Assembly: GCA_946061515.1 (NCBI GenBank)
Contig: CAMGRL010000003.1
Location: 33,175-97,174, forward strand
DNA: 64,000 bases
Source of the DNA: an uncultured Clostridia bacterium
GTDB taxonomy: Bacteria > Bacillota > Clostridia > Oscillospirales > Oscillospiraceae
Direction of reading: 5' to 3'
The translations under genes and the position numbers were made by a program. This document shows, one piece after another, positions 15,082 through 22,825 of this stretch (its first letter is position 1; each line of letters starts with the position of its first letter). The notes under the pieces are model-generated. The model did not search any database, had not been told where the DNA came from, and saw only the letters and a list, made by a program, of their open reading frames with translations.

Positions 15082-17220
15082 ATGAAGAGAATATCAGCGC
15101 TTATTCTGCTGCTGGCCCTGGTTTTCCCGCTTTGCGCCTGCGGCGCTGGAAAAACGGAAGAGCACAATGAACAGCAGCCTTATGCGGCGGAAGAAACCCA
15201 TATGGGCTATCTGCCCCAAAAGCTCCCTGCCCCGGAGGGATGGGAGAACATACGGGACATCACGCTGGACGGCAACAGGATCTATACCGCCGGGACGATG
15301 GGAACCGGAAAGGATGGGCAGAGCGGGGCCCCGGCGGCAATTACGCCCTGGCTGGGCGTGTTTCAGATCGAAGAGGAGAGCTGGCGGCAGATCAGTCTCC
15401 CTGAAACGGCGGCGGGGGAGTTTCGCAGCATCTCTGCAAAGGAGGGCCTGCTGTGGGCTTTGCTGGTCGACTATGGCGGCGAGGATTATTCTTTTTCCCT
15501 GCTGCAATACAGCATGGACACAGACCAGGTCACGATCCGGCCCATCGGCTTTGCTCCCGCTGAGGGGCCCATCGGATACGGCTTCGGCGGCATTGCCGCG
15601 ATAGGCAACGGCCTTGCGCTCCTCTTTGACGAAAAGAACAATTATGTTATCGACACAGAGGGGAATATCCTGAAAGCCCTGCCCCTTACAGAGGGCGATC
15701 CGCGCTGCCGCATGGAGCGGGGCGGACAGCTTTTTGCCCGCTGCACAAAGGACGGACAGGACGGTTTTGCCTGTTTTAATCCGGAAACCTTAACTTTCAC
15801 GTCCTTCACCCCCTTCAACGCCCAATCCACGGAGCCTGGGCAGTTCAGCAGCTATGGCGAAGCGACAAGCTCCCGCTGTGAGAGCGAAGGGGACAGTCTG
15901 CTGCTCTGCGGAAACGACGGGTTGTACCGCTATGACCCCAGCGGCGGCAGTACAGAGCGCCTTTCTCCGTGGACAGATCTTGCAACAGAGGCAAGAGACC
16001 TGAATATGCCGGCAGAAGTGATTCTGGAGGCGGAAAACGGCGACTTGTTCTTCTGCTCCAACGGCCCATATCTGATCAGACTACAGCTGACGGAGCAGAG
16101 AAACAAAATTCTTCTTCGCTTTGCCTGCTGCGGAAACGGCCAGCGATATCAGGACGCCATCCTGCGCTTTAACAACACAAACCCGGACTATAAAATCGAA
16201 ATGGTCAGCATTGAGCCCTCTGACCCCGACCGGCGGGAACGATTTCAAAGGGAATTTGCCGCCGGGTATGCTTATGATATCATCGACACGGCACTGCTTC
16301 CAGGGGACGGCGCGGACGCCTCTGTTCTTGCCGATCTGCTGCCGCTGATCGACAGCGACGGGGAGTACAGCCGCGAAGACTTCATTCAGCCAATCTTGAC
16401 GGGCATGATGAAGGACGGCGGGCTGTATGAGCTGATCCCCAGCGTGGCGATTATGAGTCTGGCCACAAGCCCCGACGATACTCCCGGCGCGGACGGCTGG
16501 ACGATGGAAAATTTAGCGGACGGAAAGCCCCTGTTCTCCGCCCGCTGGGACCGGGAGAAGCTGCTGGACTGGCTTTGCCTTGCCGCGTCGGCGGAGTTTG
16601 TGGACTGGCAGAGCGGGACGTGCAGCTTCGACAGCCTGCTTTTTTCGTCCTGGCTGACGCTCATCAAAGAGGGGAGCATCGCCGACGACCTGGATCAGGC
16701 CGTACTGCTCTCCCCGCAATATAATGCGGCGGCGGGGCCCTGGCCCTATTTGGACGTGCTGGAGGGCAGCTACATCTTTTCGGGCCTGCCCGGGGCCTCC
16801 TCTCCCGGTTATTTCCTGCGGCTGAATGATCTGCCGGGGGACCAGGCAGATGAGATCCGGCTGGGCATTGCGGCAAACAGCCCCCACCGGGAGGCTGCGT
16901 GGGCGTTTCTGCGGCTCTTCCTCCGGCCGGAGTATGCCGATGAGATCCCCGTTCTCCGTTCAAGCTTTGAAGCGCGCCTTACTGAGAGAATGGAAAACGA
17001 AAATACTTTGTCCGATCTGCCGCCCTTCACCGCAGAGGACGGGGAAAAGCTGCGGGCGCTGGTTGAGGCGAGCACGAAAATGATCCGGGACGACCCTGCG
17101 CTCCGGCAGATCATTCACGACGAAGCCGCAGCCTTTCTGGCAGGCCAGCGGGAAGCGGACGAAGCCGCGAAGCTGATTCAGAGCCGGGCGGCCATCTATG
17201 TGGCAGAGCATTGCGGATAA
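15082..17220 (+). CDS. Lipoprotein with propeller-like and solute-binding domains
   Basis: This 712-residue protein has a lipoprotein signal (hydrophobic 4-17, lipobox LCAC with the modified Cys at 20). Residues of about 50-340 show repeated strand pairs typical of a beta-propeller. Residues of about 345-712 resemble a family 1 solute-binding protein and are paralogous to the partial gene at 2-1195. GGAGG precedes the ATG. The divergent ECF promoter suggests it belongs to the regulon of the neighbouring sigma factor. With no transporter genes nearby, it may sense ligands or cell-envelope material. Confidence 0.75.
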   Translation: MKRISALILLLALVFPLCACGAGKTEEHNEQQPYAAEETHMGYLPQKLPAPEGWENIRDITLDGNRIYTAGTMGTGKDGQSGAPAAITPWLGVFQIEEESWRQISLPETAAGEFRSISAKEGLLWALLVDYGGEDYSFSLLQYSMDTDQVTIRPIGFAPAEGPIGYGFGGIAAIGNGLALLFDEKNNYVIDTEGNILKALPLTEGDPRCRMERGGQLFARCTKDGQDGFACFNPETLTFTSFTPFNAQSTEPGQFSSYGEATSSRCESEGDSLLLCGNDGLYRYDPSGGSTERLSPWTDLATEARDLNMPAEVILEAENGDLFFCSNGPYLIRLQLTEQRNKILLRFACCGNGQRYQDAILRFNNTNPDYKIEMVSIEPSDPDRRERFQREFAAGYAYDIIDTALLPGDGADASVLADLLPLIDSDGEYSREDFIQPILTGMMKDGGLYELIPSVAIMSLATSPDDTPGADGWTMENLADGKPLFSARWDREKLLDWLCLAASAEFVDWQSGTCSFDSLLFSSWLTLIKEGSIADDLDQAVLLSPQYNAAAGPWPYLDVLEGSYIFSGLPGASSPGYFLRLNDLPGDQADEIRLGIAANSPHREAAWAFLRLFLRPEYADEIPVLRSSFEARLTERMENENTLSDLPPFTAEDGEKLRALVEASTKMIRDDPALRQIIHDEAAAFLAGQREADEAAKLIQSRAAIYVAEHCG

Positions 17221-17327
17221 GGCAAAAGCCCGGAGCCGGAGAAAAGCTCCGCGCAAGGAAATTGAAGTACAGAATGACTGCCGCCGGACAGAGGAGCAGG
17301 AATATCTTGCCCGCTGATACAAATGTA

Positions 17328-17488
17328 ATACTAATTCTTGATTAAAAGATTTAATCAGCGGCGCAGGGATATTGGTGCAAGACAAGGCAGAGGAACGCCG
17401 CCATACTTTGTGTATGGCAAGTGACGATAACGCAGTATTGCACCAATAGACCAAGCTGATATTAAAGATTTTTATCGAGAATTAGTAT
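17328..17488. repeat. MITE-like palindromic element, 161 bp
   Basis: The ends are imperfect inverted repeats (ATACTAATTCT.GAT.AAAA at 17328 and its complement ending at 17488, with AATCAGC/GCTGATATT inside). An inner inverted repeat ATTGGTGCAA/TTGCACCAAT encloses CGCCGCCATAC. It has no coding capacity. It looks like a non-autonomous mobile or palindromic intergenic element. Confidence 0.6.
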
Positions 17489-17491
17489 AAA

Positions 17492-17535
17492 CGATGCCCG
17501 GAAAGCCTTGAAAATACAGGCTTGTCCGGGCATCG
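17492..17535. terminator. Palindromic hairpin, likely terminator
   Basis: CGATGCCCGGA (17492-17502) pairs exactly with TCCGGGCATCG (17525-17535), and an inner AAGCCT/AGGCTT pair extends the stem. It may close the lipoprotein transcript. The T-run is poor. Confidence 0.5.
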
Positions 17536-17722
17536 GGTATGTTTAGGGCAGCGCGCTGTTATTGTAAGCGATGCAGAAAATTAAGAGATGCGGTTATTTG
17601 TCAAGTTATTTTTCATTAAAAACGTATTTTGTAATCCCCTCATATTTCAGAATGAACGGCGATGTACACTCAATGAAGTACGGTTTATTTAAAATATTTT
17701 TAGGAAAAAGACGATATTTGCG

Positions 17723-18706
17723 TTAGTTCAATTTATACGCCCAATGACCGCCTTCACGGCACTTTGTAAGATTTCCTTCTGCTGCTAATCCTATCAAAAT
17801 CCGATTCGCCGTAGCAGCAGACACACCACATAGCTCCCGCACATCCGCATTCATAATAAACGGATGTGTTTTCAGGAACTTCTCAATCTGCTTCCACCGC
17901 ATCGTCGCCTTATCTATCGGCCCATCACTCATTCCATCGCTCAAATTGATTGCGTCAGTGAGCGATGCTTTGATTGCCGAGAGCATAAATTCAATAAATA
18001 CCGTGGGCTCCCCGGCGTCATTGGAGGCATTGATGGCCGCATAATACTCCTGCTGGTGGTCATGGATAATGGATTCCACCGGGAGCCAGGCAAAGGCCGG
18101 ATTCCATTTGGAGAGCAGCAGCGTATGCCATAGACGGCCAACGCGGCCGTTTCCATCGGCAAAGGGGTGGATCAGTTCAAACTCATAATGGAACACGCAG
18201 CTGCGGATCAACATATGCACATCGCTGTTTTTCACCCAGTCCAGCAGCTCCATGACCAGATCCGGGACATACTGCGGCAGCGTGCCGAAATGCAGGATAT
18301 GTCCTTCCTGATCGACAACCCCCACAGGCCGGGTGCGGAACATTCCTGACTCCTCCACCAGTCCCCGTGTCATGATGCCGTGGGCGGTCAGCAGGTCATC
18401 CACAGAATAGGGATCCAGCTCGTCCAGCCGCTCATAGATCTCGTAGGCGTTTTTGACCTCAGCGATATCCTTGGGCGGCGCCAGGACGTGCTTCCCGTTG
18501 AGGACTGCTGTTACCTGTTCCAGACTGAGGGTATTTTGTTCAATGGCGAGGGAGCCGTGGATGGTGCGAATACGGTTGGTCCGGCGCAGAGTGGGGTTGC
18601 CGGAAAAGGGGTTCAACGCTGTGAGTCTGCCCACCAGTTCGGCAATTTCCGCAACGCGGAAAAGCATCATATTCGTTATTTCAAAAGGAGGTTTCCTGAT
18701 TCTCAT
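17723..18706 (-). CDS. Fic family protein (AMPylase-type)
   Basis: Fic enzymes transfer AMP or related groups to protein hydroxyls. The 327-residue protein contains the catalytic loop HPFADGNGRVGR at 180-191, with the essential His180 and Asp/Gly-Asn-Gly core. An N-terminal segment SLAIEQN (52-58) resembles the inhibitory helix motif (S/T)xxxE(G/N), with Gln in place of Gly/Asn. The C-terminal 70 residues form a winged-helix-like domain. GAGGT precedes the ATG. No antitoxin gene adjoins it, so it is probably a self-inhibited class II housekeeping Fic rather than a toxin. Confidence 0.88.
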   Translation of the reverse strand: MRIRKPPFEITNMMLFRVAEIAELVGRLTALNPFSGNPTLRRTNRIRTIHGSLAIEQNTLSLEQVTAVLNGKHVLAPPKDIAEVKNAYEIYERLDELDPYSVDDLLTAHGIMTRGLVEESGMFRTRPVGVVDQEGHILHFGTLPQYVPDLVMELLDWVKNSDVHMLIRSCVFHYEFELIHPFADGNGRVGRLWHTLLLSKWNPAFAWLPVESIIHDHQQEYYAAINASNDAGEPTVFIEFMLSAIKASLTDAINLSDGMSDGPIDKATMRWKQIEKFLKTHPFIMNADVRELCGVSAATANRILIGLAAEGNLTKCREGGHWAYKLN

Positions 18707-18740
18707 AGAGTTACCTCATGTGGAAGATTTGTTCAACCCT

Positions 18741-18795
18741 ATTATACCACACATCCCTCATTTCATCAATCATATCTGCGCGTAGATGAGGGATG
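18741..18795 (-). promoter_or_regulatory. fic promoter with 10-bp inverted repeat
   Basis: On the minus strand TTGATG (18764-18769) and TATAAT (18741-18746) are 17 bases apart. CATCCCTCAT (18752-18761) and ATGAGGGATG (18786-18795) form a perfect inverted repeat flanking the -35. This looks like an operator, possibly for the Fic protein's own winged-helix domain. Confidence 0.65.
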
Positions 18796-18876
18796 GTTAA
18801 AAACAGGGATTTTTGCTGTCGAAGGGTGGGGAATGAGGAAAAGCAGGGGGCGAATAGAATGAACGGAGGTGAGATT

Positions 18877-19572
18877 ATGGTGGAGACCGCGTTTATTCTT
18901 CTGATGAACAGCATCCTGCTGATGCTGCGCATCGCCCCGGGGGACTCTTTTCCCAAGCCCCTGAGCCGGGCGGAGGAGCAGGAATACCTTGCCCGCTGGG
19001 CCCAGGGCGACGTGGAGGCCAGAAACCTGCTGGTGGAGCACAATCTCCGCCTGGTGGCGCACATCATGAAAAAGTACTACACCCAGACCGACGATGTGGA
19101 CGATCTGATCTCCATCGGCACCATAGGGCTGATCAAGGGCGTGAACACCTACAAGCCCGACAAGGGCGTGCGCCTTGCCACCTACGCCAGCCGCTGCATT
19201 GAAAACGAGATATTGATGCACTTTCGCAGCCGGAAGAAGTCGGCGGGGGATGTGAGCCTGTCGGACGCCCTGGATGTGGACGGGGACGGCAGCGGCCTGT
19301 CCATCATGGACGTGGTGGCCCAGGAGGATGACATGGCCGAGCGGATCGGCAACGCGGAGCTGTGCCAGGAGCTTTTACAGAGCATCGAGACCAGCCTGAC
19401 CAAACGGGAGGCAAAGATCATTCGCCTGCGCTACGGTCTGGACGGCGCGGCCCCCATGACCCAGAAAGAGACCGCCCAGCTCTGCGGTATTAGTAGATCT
19501 TACGTCTCCCGGATAGAAAAGAAGGCCCTGGAAAAGCTGAGACTGAGCCTGGGGGAGAGCGGCTGCTTTTAG
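18877..19572 (+). CDS. sigK: Sporulation sigma factor sigma-K
   Basis: Sigma-K directs late mother-cell transcription during sporulation. The 231-residue protein has a hydrophobic pro-peptide (about 1-20), then the diagnostic PKPLSRAEEQEYL, the region 2 core 'ARNLLVEHNLRLVAHIMKKY', and the region 4 helix-turn-helix near residue 200. The start at 18877 is set by GGAGGTGAG 7 bases upstream. The frame is continuous, so no skin-like element interrupts it. A BofA homologue that would restrain pro-sigma-K processing is encoded at 51116-51379. Confidence 0.9.
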   Translation: MVETAFILLMNSILLMLRIAPGDSFPKPLSRAEEQEYLARWAQGDVEARNLLVEHNLRLVAHIMKKYYTQTDDVDDLISIGTIGLIKGVNTYKPDKGVRLATYASRCIENEILMHFRSRKKSAGDVSLSDALDVDGDGSGLSIMDVVAQEDDMAERIGNAELCQELLQSIETSLTKREAKIIRLRYGLDGAAPMTQKETAQLCGISRSYVSRIEKKALEKLRLSLGESGCF

Positions 19573-19625
19573 AAACTGCGGGTAAAGAAAACTAAAAATT
19601 TTTGAAAAACCTGCGTCGAAGCCTG

Positions 19626-19654
19626 TTGACGGCAGCGAGTTAAAGTGCTATGAT
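19626..19654 (+). promoter_or_regulatory. Promoter of the aromatic amino acid operon
   Basis: TTGACG and TATGAT are separated by 17 bases. They lie 38 bases upstream of the leader peptide ATG and downstream of the sigK stop. Part of the region also forms an AAAGTGCT/AGCACTTT inverted repeat (19643-19676). Confidence 0.7.
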
Positions 19655-19691
19655 AAGGACGCTTATAAAGCACTTTTGAGGAGCCCAATCA

Positions 19692-19808
19692 ATGAAGAAC
19701 CTGTTTGCAGCTTACGCATATTATTTTACCTTTTACTTTTTTGGCTTTATCGTCAACAAGGTAAGAGTGTTTTTCGCTGCAACAAAACCGGTTTCTTCCA
19801 TGGCCTGA
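19692..19808 (+). CDS. Phe/Tyr-rich leader peptide of the aro operon
   Basis: This frame of 38 codons has a strong GAGGAG site 8 bases upstream. Residues 5-19 contain six Phe and four Tyr (F5, Y8, Y10, Y11, F12, F14, Y15, F16, F17, F19), with two more Phe at 27-28. The stop at 19806-19808 lies 24 bases before a terminator hairpin, and the next gene makes DAHP for Phe/Tyr synthesis. This is the layout of ribosome-mediated attenuation: ribosomes stalling at aromatic codons would favour read-through. The alternative antiterminator fold could not be defined by eye. Confidence 0.75.
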   Translation: MKNLFAAYAYYFTFYFFGFIVNKVRVFFAATKPVSSMA

Positions 19809-19832
19809 GAAAGGAAAAAATCGTAATTTACA

Positions 19833-19870
19833 GCCTGCGGTGGATAAACACATCACCGCAGGCATTTTTT
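19833..19870 (+). terminator. Attenuator terminator before DAHP synthase gene
   Basis: GCCTGCGGTG (19833-19842) pairs perfectly with CACCGCAGGC (19854-19863) around an 11-base loop, followed by ATTTTTT. It lies between the Phe/Tyr leader peptide and the first structural gene, so it is the likely attenuator. Confidence 0.8.
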
Positions 19871-19907
19871 GTTCCTGCGGCGGCAGGGCAGAAAGGGAGA
19901 GTAAAAA

Positions 19908-20912
19908 ATGATCATCATCGTAAAACACGGCGCAAATGAAGAGAGAATACAGGACCTGATCCACTGGATCGAGTCTCAGAACCTGATCACCCATGTGTCC
20001 AAGGGGGAGTTTACCACCATCGTGGGCGTTATCGGCGACACGTCCAAGCTGGACGAGGATCTGATTATGGGTCTGGACATCGTGGACTCCGTCAAGCGCG
20101 TGTCCGAGCCCTTCAAGAGCGCCAACCGCAAATTCCACCCCCTGGACAGCATCATCGACGTCTCCGGGGTCAAGGTAGGCGGAGGGAACTTCGCCATGAT
20201 CGCCGGCCCCTGCTCCGTGGAGAGCCATGACCAGATCATCTCCATCGCCCAGGACGTGAAGGCGGCGGGGGCCAACATGCTCCGCGGCGGCGCCTTCAAG
20301 CCCAGAACCTCTCCCTACGACTTCCAGGGCCTGAAGGCCGATGGGCTGGAGCTGCTACTGGAGGCAAAGAAGATCACCGGCCTGCCCATCGTCACGGAGA
20401 TTATGAACGCAAACCACCTGCCGCTGTTTGAAAACGTGGATCTGATCCAGGTGGGCGCCAGAAATATGCAGAACTTTGAGCTTTTGAAGGAGCTGGGACA
20501 CACCAAAAAGCCCATCCTCCTCAAGCGGGGCCTTGCCAACACCATCAAGGAGCTGCTGATGGCGGCGGAGTACATCATGTCCGGCGGCAACGAGAACATC
20601 ATCCTCTGCGAGCGGGGCATACGCACCTTTGAAACGGCCACCAGAAACACCCTGGACCTGTCCGCCATCCCCGTGCTCCACGAGCTGACCCATCTGCCCG
20701 TGGTCATCGACCCCAGCCACGCCACCGGCGTTGCCCGCTACGTCAAGCCCATGGCCGTGGCCGCGGCGGCGGCCGGATGCGACGGACTGATCATCGAGGT
20801 CCACAACGACCCGCCCCACGCCCTCTGCGACGGCGCCCAGTCTCTGCGGCCCGAGCAGTACGAGGATGTGGCAAAGTCGGTAAACAAGGTCAGAGCGGCT
20901 CTGGCCGAATAA
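19908..20912 (+). CDS. aroF: 3-deoxy-7-phosphoheptulonate (DAHP) synthase
   Basis: It catalyses the first shikimate-pathway step, joining phosphoenolpyruvate and erythrose 4-phosphate. The 334-residue protein has an N-terminal ferredoxin-like regulatory domain (about 1-70, MIIIVKHGANEE start) found in the Thermotoga-type enzyme, then the TIM barrel with AGPCSVES, LRGGAFKPRTSPY, GARNMQNF and VVIDPSHATG. The N-terminal domain usually confers Tyr or Phe feedback inhibition. It is the first gene of an eight-gene operon behind an aromatic attenuator. Confidence 0.93.
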   Translation: MIIIVKHGANEERIQDLIHWIESQNLITHVSKGEFTTIVGVIGDTSKLDEDLIMGLDIVDSVKRVSEPFKSANRKFHPLDSIIDVSGVKVGGGNFAMIAGPCSVESHDQIISIAQDVKAAGANMLRGGAFKPRTSPYDFQGLKADGLELLLEAKKITGLPIVTEIMNANHLPLFENVDLIQVGARNMQNFELLKELGHTKKPILLKRGLANTIKELLMAAEYIMSGGNENIILCERGIRTFETATRNTLDLSAIPVLHELTHLPVVIDPSHATGVARYVKPMAVAAAAAGCDGLIIEVHNDPPHALCDGAQSLRPEQYEDVAKSVNKVRAALAE

Positions 20913-20936
20913 TCATTGAAAAAAGGAGGGATGACC

Positions 20937-21770
20937 ATGAAAATCGGAATTGTCGGTTTGGGCCTGATCGGCGGCTCTTTGGCCCGGGCTTACCACAAGG
21001 GCGGGCATGAGGTCTTCGGTTATAACCGCAACAAGGTGGTGCAGGATTACGCAAAGCTGGAAGGCACTCTGGCAGGCGAACTGAATCAGGAGACTATGGC
21101 AGCGTGCGACGCCATATTCCTCTGCCTGTACCCCCAGAAAGCCATTGAATTTCTGGAAGAAAACGCCCCGGTCATCCCCAAAAACGCCCTGGTGATCGAC
21201 TGCTGCGGCACAAAGCGGCTGGTGTGCAGGGCCGGCTTTGCCCTGGCGGAGCAGTACGGCTTCACCTTCGTGGGTGGCCACCCCATGGCCGGAACCCAGT
21301 TTTCCGGCTATGCCAAGAGCCGGGCGGACATGTTTGAGGGCGCGTCCATGATTATCGTCCCACCGGAGGCGGACGATATCCTGCTGCTGGAGCGGATCAA
21401 GAAGATCCTGACCCCGGCGGGCTTTGCCCATGTGACCGTCACCACCGCCGAGCACCACGACGCCATGATCGCCTACACCTCCCAGATGTGCCACATCCTC
21501 TCCAACGCCTATGTAAAAAGCCCCAGAGCCCAGGAGCACAAGGGCTATTCCGCCGGCAGCTACCGGGATTTGACCCGGGTGGCCTGGCTCAATGAGAACA
21601 TGTGGACGGAGCTTTTCCTGGAAAACAAGGACTATTTGATGGAGGAGCTGGACCTGGTGATCGGGTATTTACAGGAGTACCGGGACGCCATGGCCGATGA
21701 CGACGCGGACCGGCTGCGCAGCCTTCTGGCCGAGGGCCGGATCTGCAAGGAAAAGGTGGACGCCCCATGA
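20937..21770 (+). CDS. tyrA: Prephenate dehydrogenase
   Basis: It oxidatively decarboxylates prephenate to 4-hydroxyphenylpyruvate for tyrosine. The 277-residue protein starts with the Rossmann motif GIVGLGLIGGSLA and has the GGHPMAGTQFSGY active-site segment with its His. There is no C-terminal ACT domain. The ATG at 20937 lies 7 bases after GGAGG, and an earlier in-frame ATG is part of that site. The last codons overlap aroB by 4 bases. Confidence 0.92.
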   Translation: MKIGIVGLGLIGGSLARAYHKGGHEVFGYNRNKVVQDYAKLEGTLAGELNQETMAACDAIFLCLYPQKAIEFLEENAPVIPKNALVIDCCGTKRLVCRAGFALAEQYGFTFVGGHPMAGTQFSGYAKSRADMFEGASMIIVPPEADDILLLERIKKILTPAGFAHVTVTTAEHHDAMIAYTSQMCHILSNAYVKSPRAQEHKGYSAGSYRDLTRVAWLNENMWTELFLENKDYLMEELDLVIGYLQEYRDAMADDDADRLRSLLAEGRICKEKVDAP

Positions 21771-22822
21771 AAAGCATAGAGATCAACACAGCAAATCCCT
21801 ATCAGGTGCTTGTGGGCGGCGGCCTGCTGGGGCGCACCGGGGAGCTTGCGGCGGAGCTGGTCAAGGGCAGGAACGCCCTGATCGTCTCCGGCAGCAACGT
21901 TTTCCCTCTTTACGGGGAGACTGTCCGGGAGAGCCTGGAAAAAGCGGGCTTTTCAGTCTGCTGCTTTGTGTACCCCGCCGGGGAAAAGTCCAAAACGGCG
22001 GACACCCTCATCGACATTTTGAACTTCATGGCGGAGCATCAGCTGACTCGGTCAGACGCAGTGTTCGCGCTGGGCGGCGGCGTCACCGGGGACATGGCGG
22101 GACTGGCGGCGGCCCTGTATCAGCGGGGCATCGCCTGCATCCAGCTTCCCACCACCCTGCTTGCGGCAGTGGACTCCTCCGTGGGCGGCAAAACCGCCGT
22201 GAACCTTCCGGCGGGAAAAAACCAGATGGGCGTTTTCTCCCAGCCCAGGCTGGTGCTCTGCGACACCGACTGCCTGAACACCCTGCCCCCGGAGGTCTAT
22301 ACCGAGGGCTGGGCGGAAGTGGTCAAATACGCTTTTATCCATAAAGGAGCGCTGCAGGAGCTTCTTCTTCAGAATAAGCCGGAGGAACAGATCGAAGAGA
22401 TCATTGCCGAGTGTGTGAAGATCAAGCGGGACGTGGTGACGGCGGACGAGTTTGACCTGGGCGCGCGGCAGCTGTTGAACTTCGGCCACACCATCGGCCA
22501 CGCCATTGAAAAATGCAGCGATTTCAGCTGGTATCACGGCATGGCCGTGGCGGTGGGCATGGCCATGATGGTCCGGGCCTGCCGGAAAAAGGGCATATGC
22601 GACGAAGAGTGCCTGGAAAAAGCGGAGCTGCTGCTGAAAAAATTCGGCCTGCCCCAAGACTGCGAATACCCGGCGGAGGCGCTTCTGGAGGCCGCCATGG
22701 CGGACAAAAAGCGCAGCGGCGGGACCATCACCCTGGTGCTGCCGGAGACCTTCGGCGTCTGCCGGCTGAAAAAAACCGCATTCAATGAACTGGGCGAGCT
22801 GATCGCCCTGGGAAAGAGATAG
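21767..22822 (+). CDS. aroB: 3-dehydroquinate synthase
   Basis: It converts DAHP to 3-dehydroquinate using NAD and a divalent metal. The 351-residue protein shows the NAD-binding GGGVTGDMAG, the 'PTTLLAAVDSSVGGKTAVN' segment, and the metal-ligand HTIGHAIE region. It overlaps tyrA by four bases (ATGA), so translation is coupled. Length and motifs are normal. Confidence 0.94.
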   Translation: MKSIEINTANPYQVLVGGGLLGRTGELAAELVKGRNALIVSGSNVFPLYGETVRESLEKAGFSVCCFVYPAGEKSKTADTLIDILNFMAEHQLTRSDAVFALGGGVTGDMAGLAAALYQRGIACIQLPTTLLAAVDSSVGGKTAVNLPAGKNQMGVFSQPRLVLCDTDCLNTLPPEVYTEGWAEVVKYAFIHKGALQELLLQNKPEEQIEEIIAECVKIKRDVVTADEFDLGARQLLNFGHTIGHAIEKCSDFSWYHGMAVAVGMAMMVRACRKKGICDEECLEKAELLLKKFGLPQDCEYPAEALLEAAMADKKRSGGTITLVLPETFGVCRLKKTAFNELGELIALGKR

Positions 22823-22825
22823 ACT

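Noticed and set aside
19655..19907. T-box riboswitch upstream of the aro operon
   Set aside because: No T-box consensus or specifier-loop layout is visible, whereas a well-initiated Phe/Tyr-rich peptide is.
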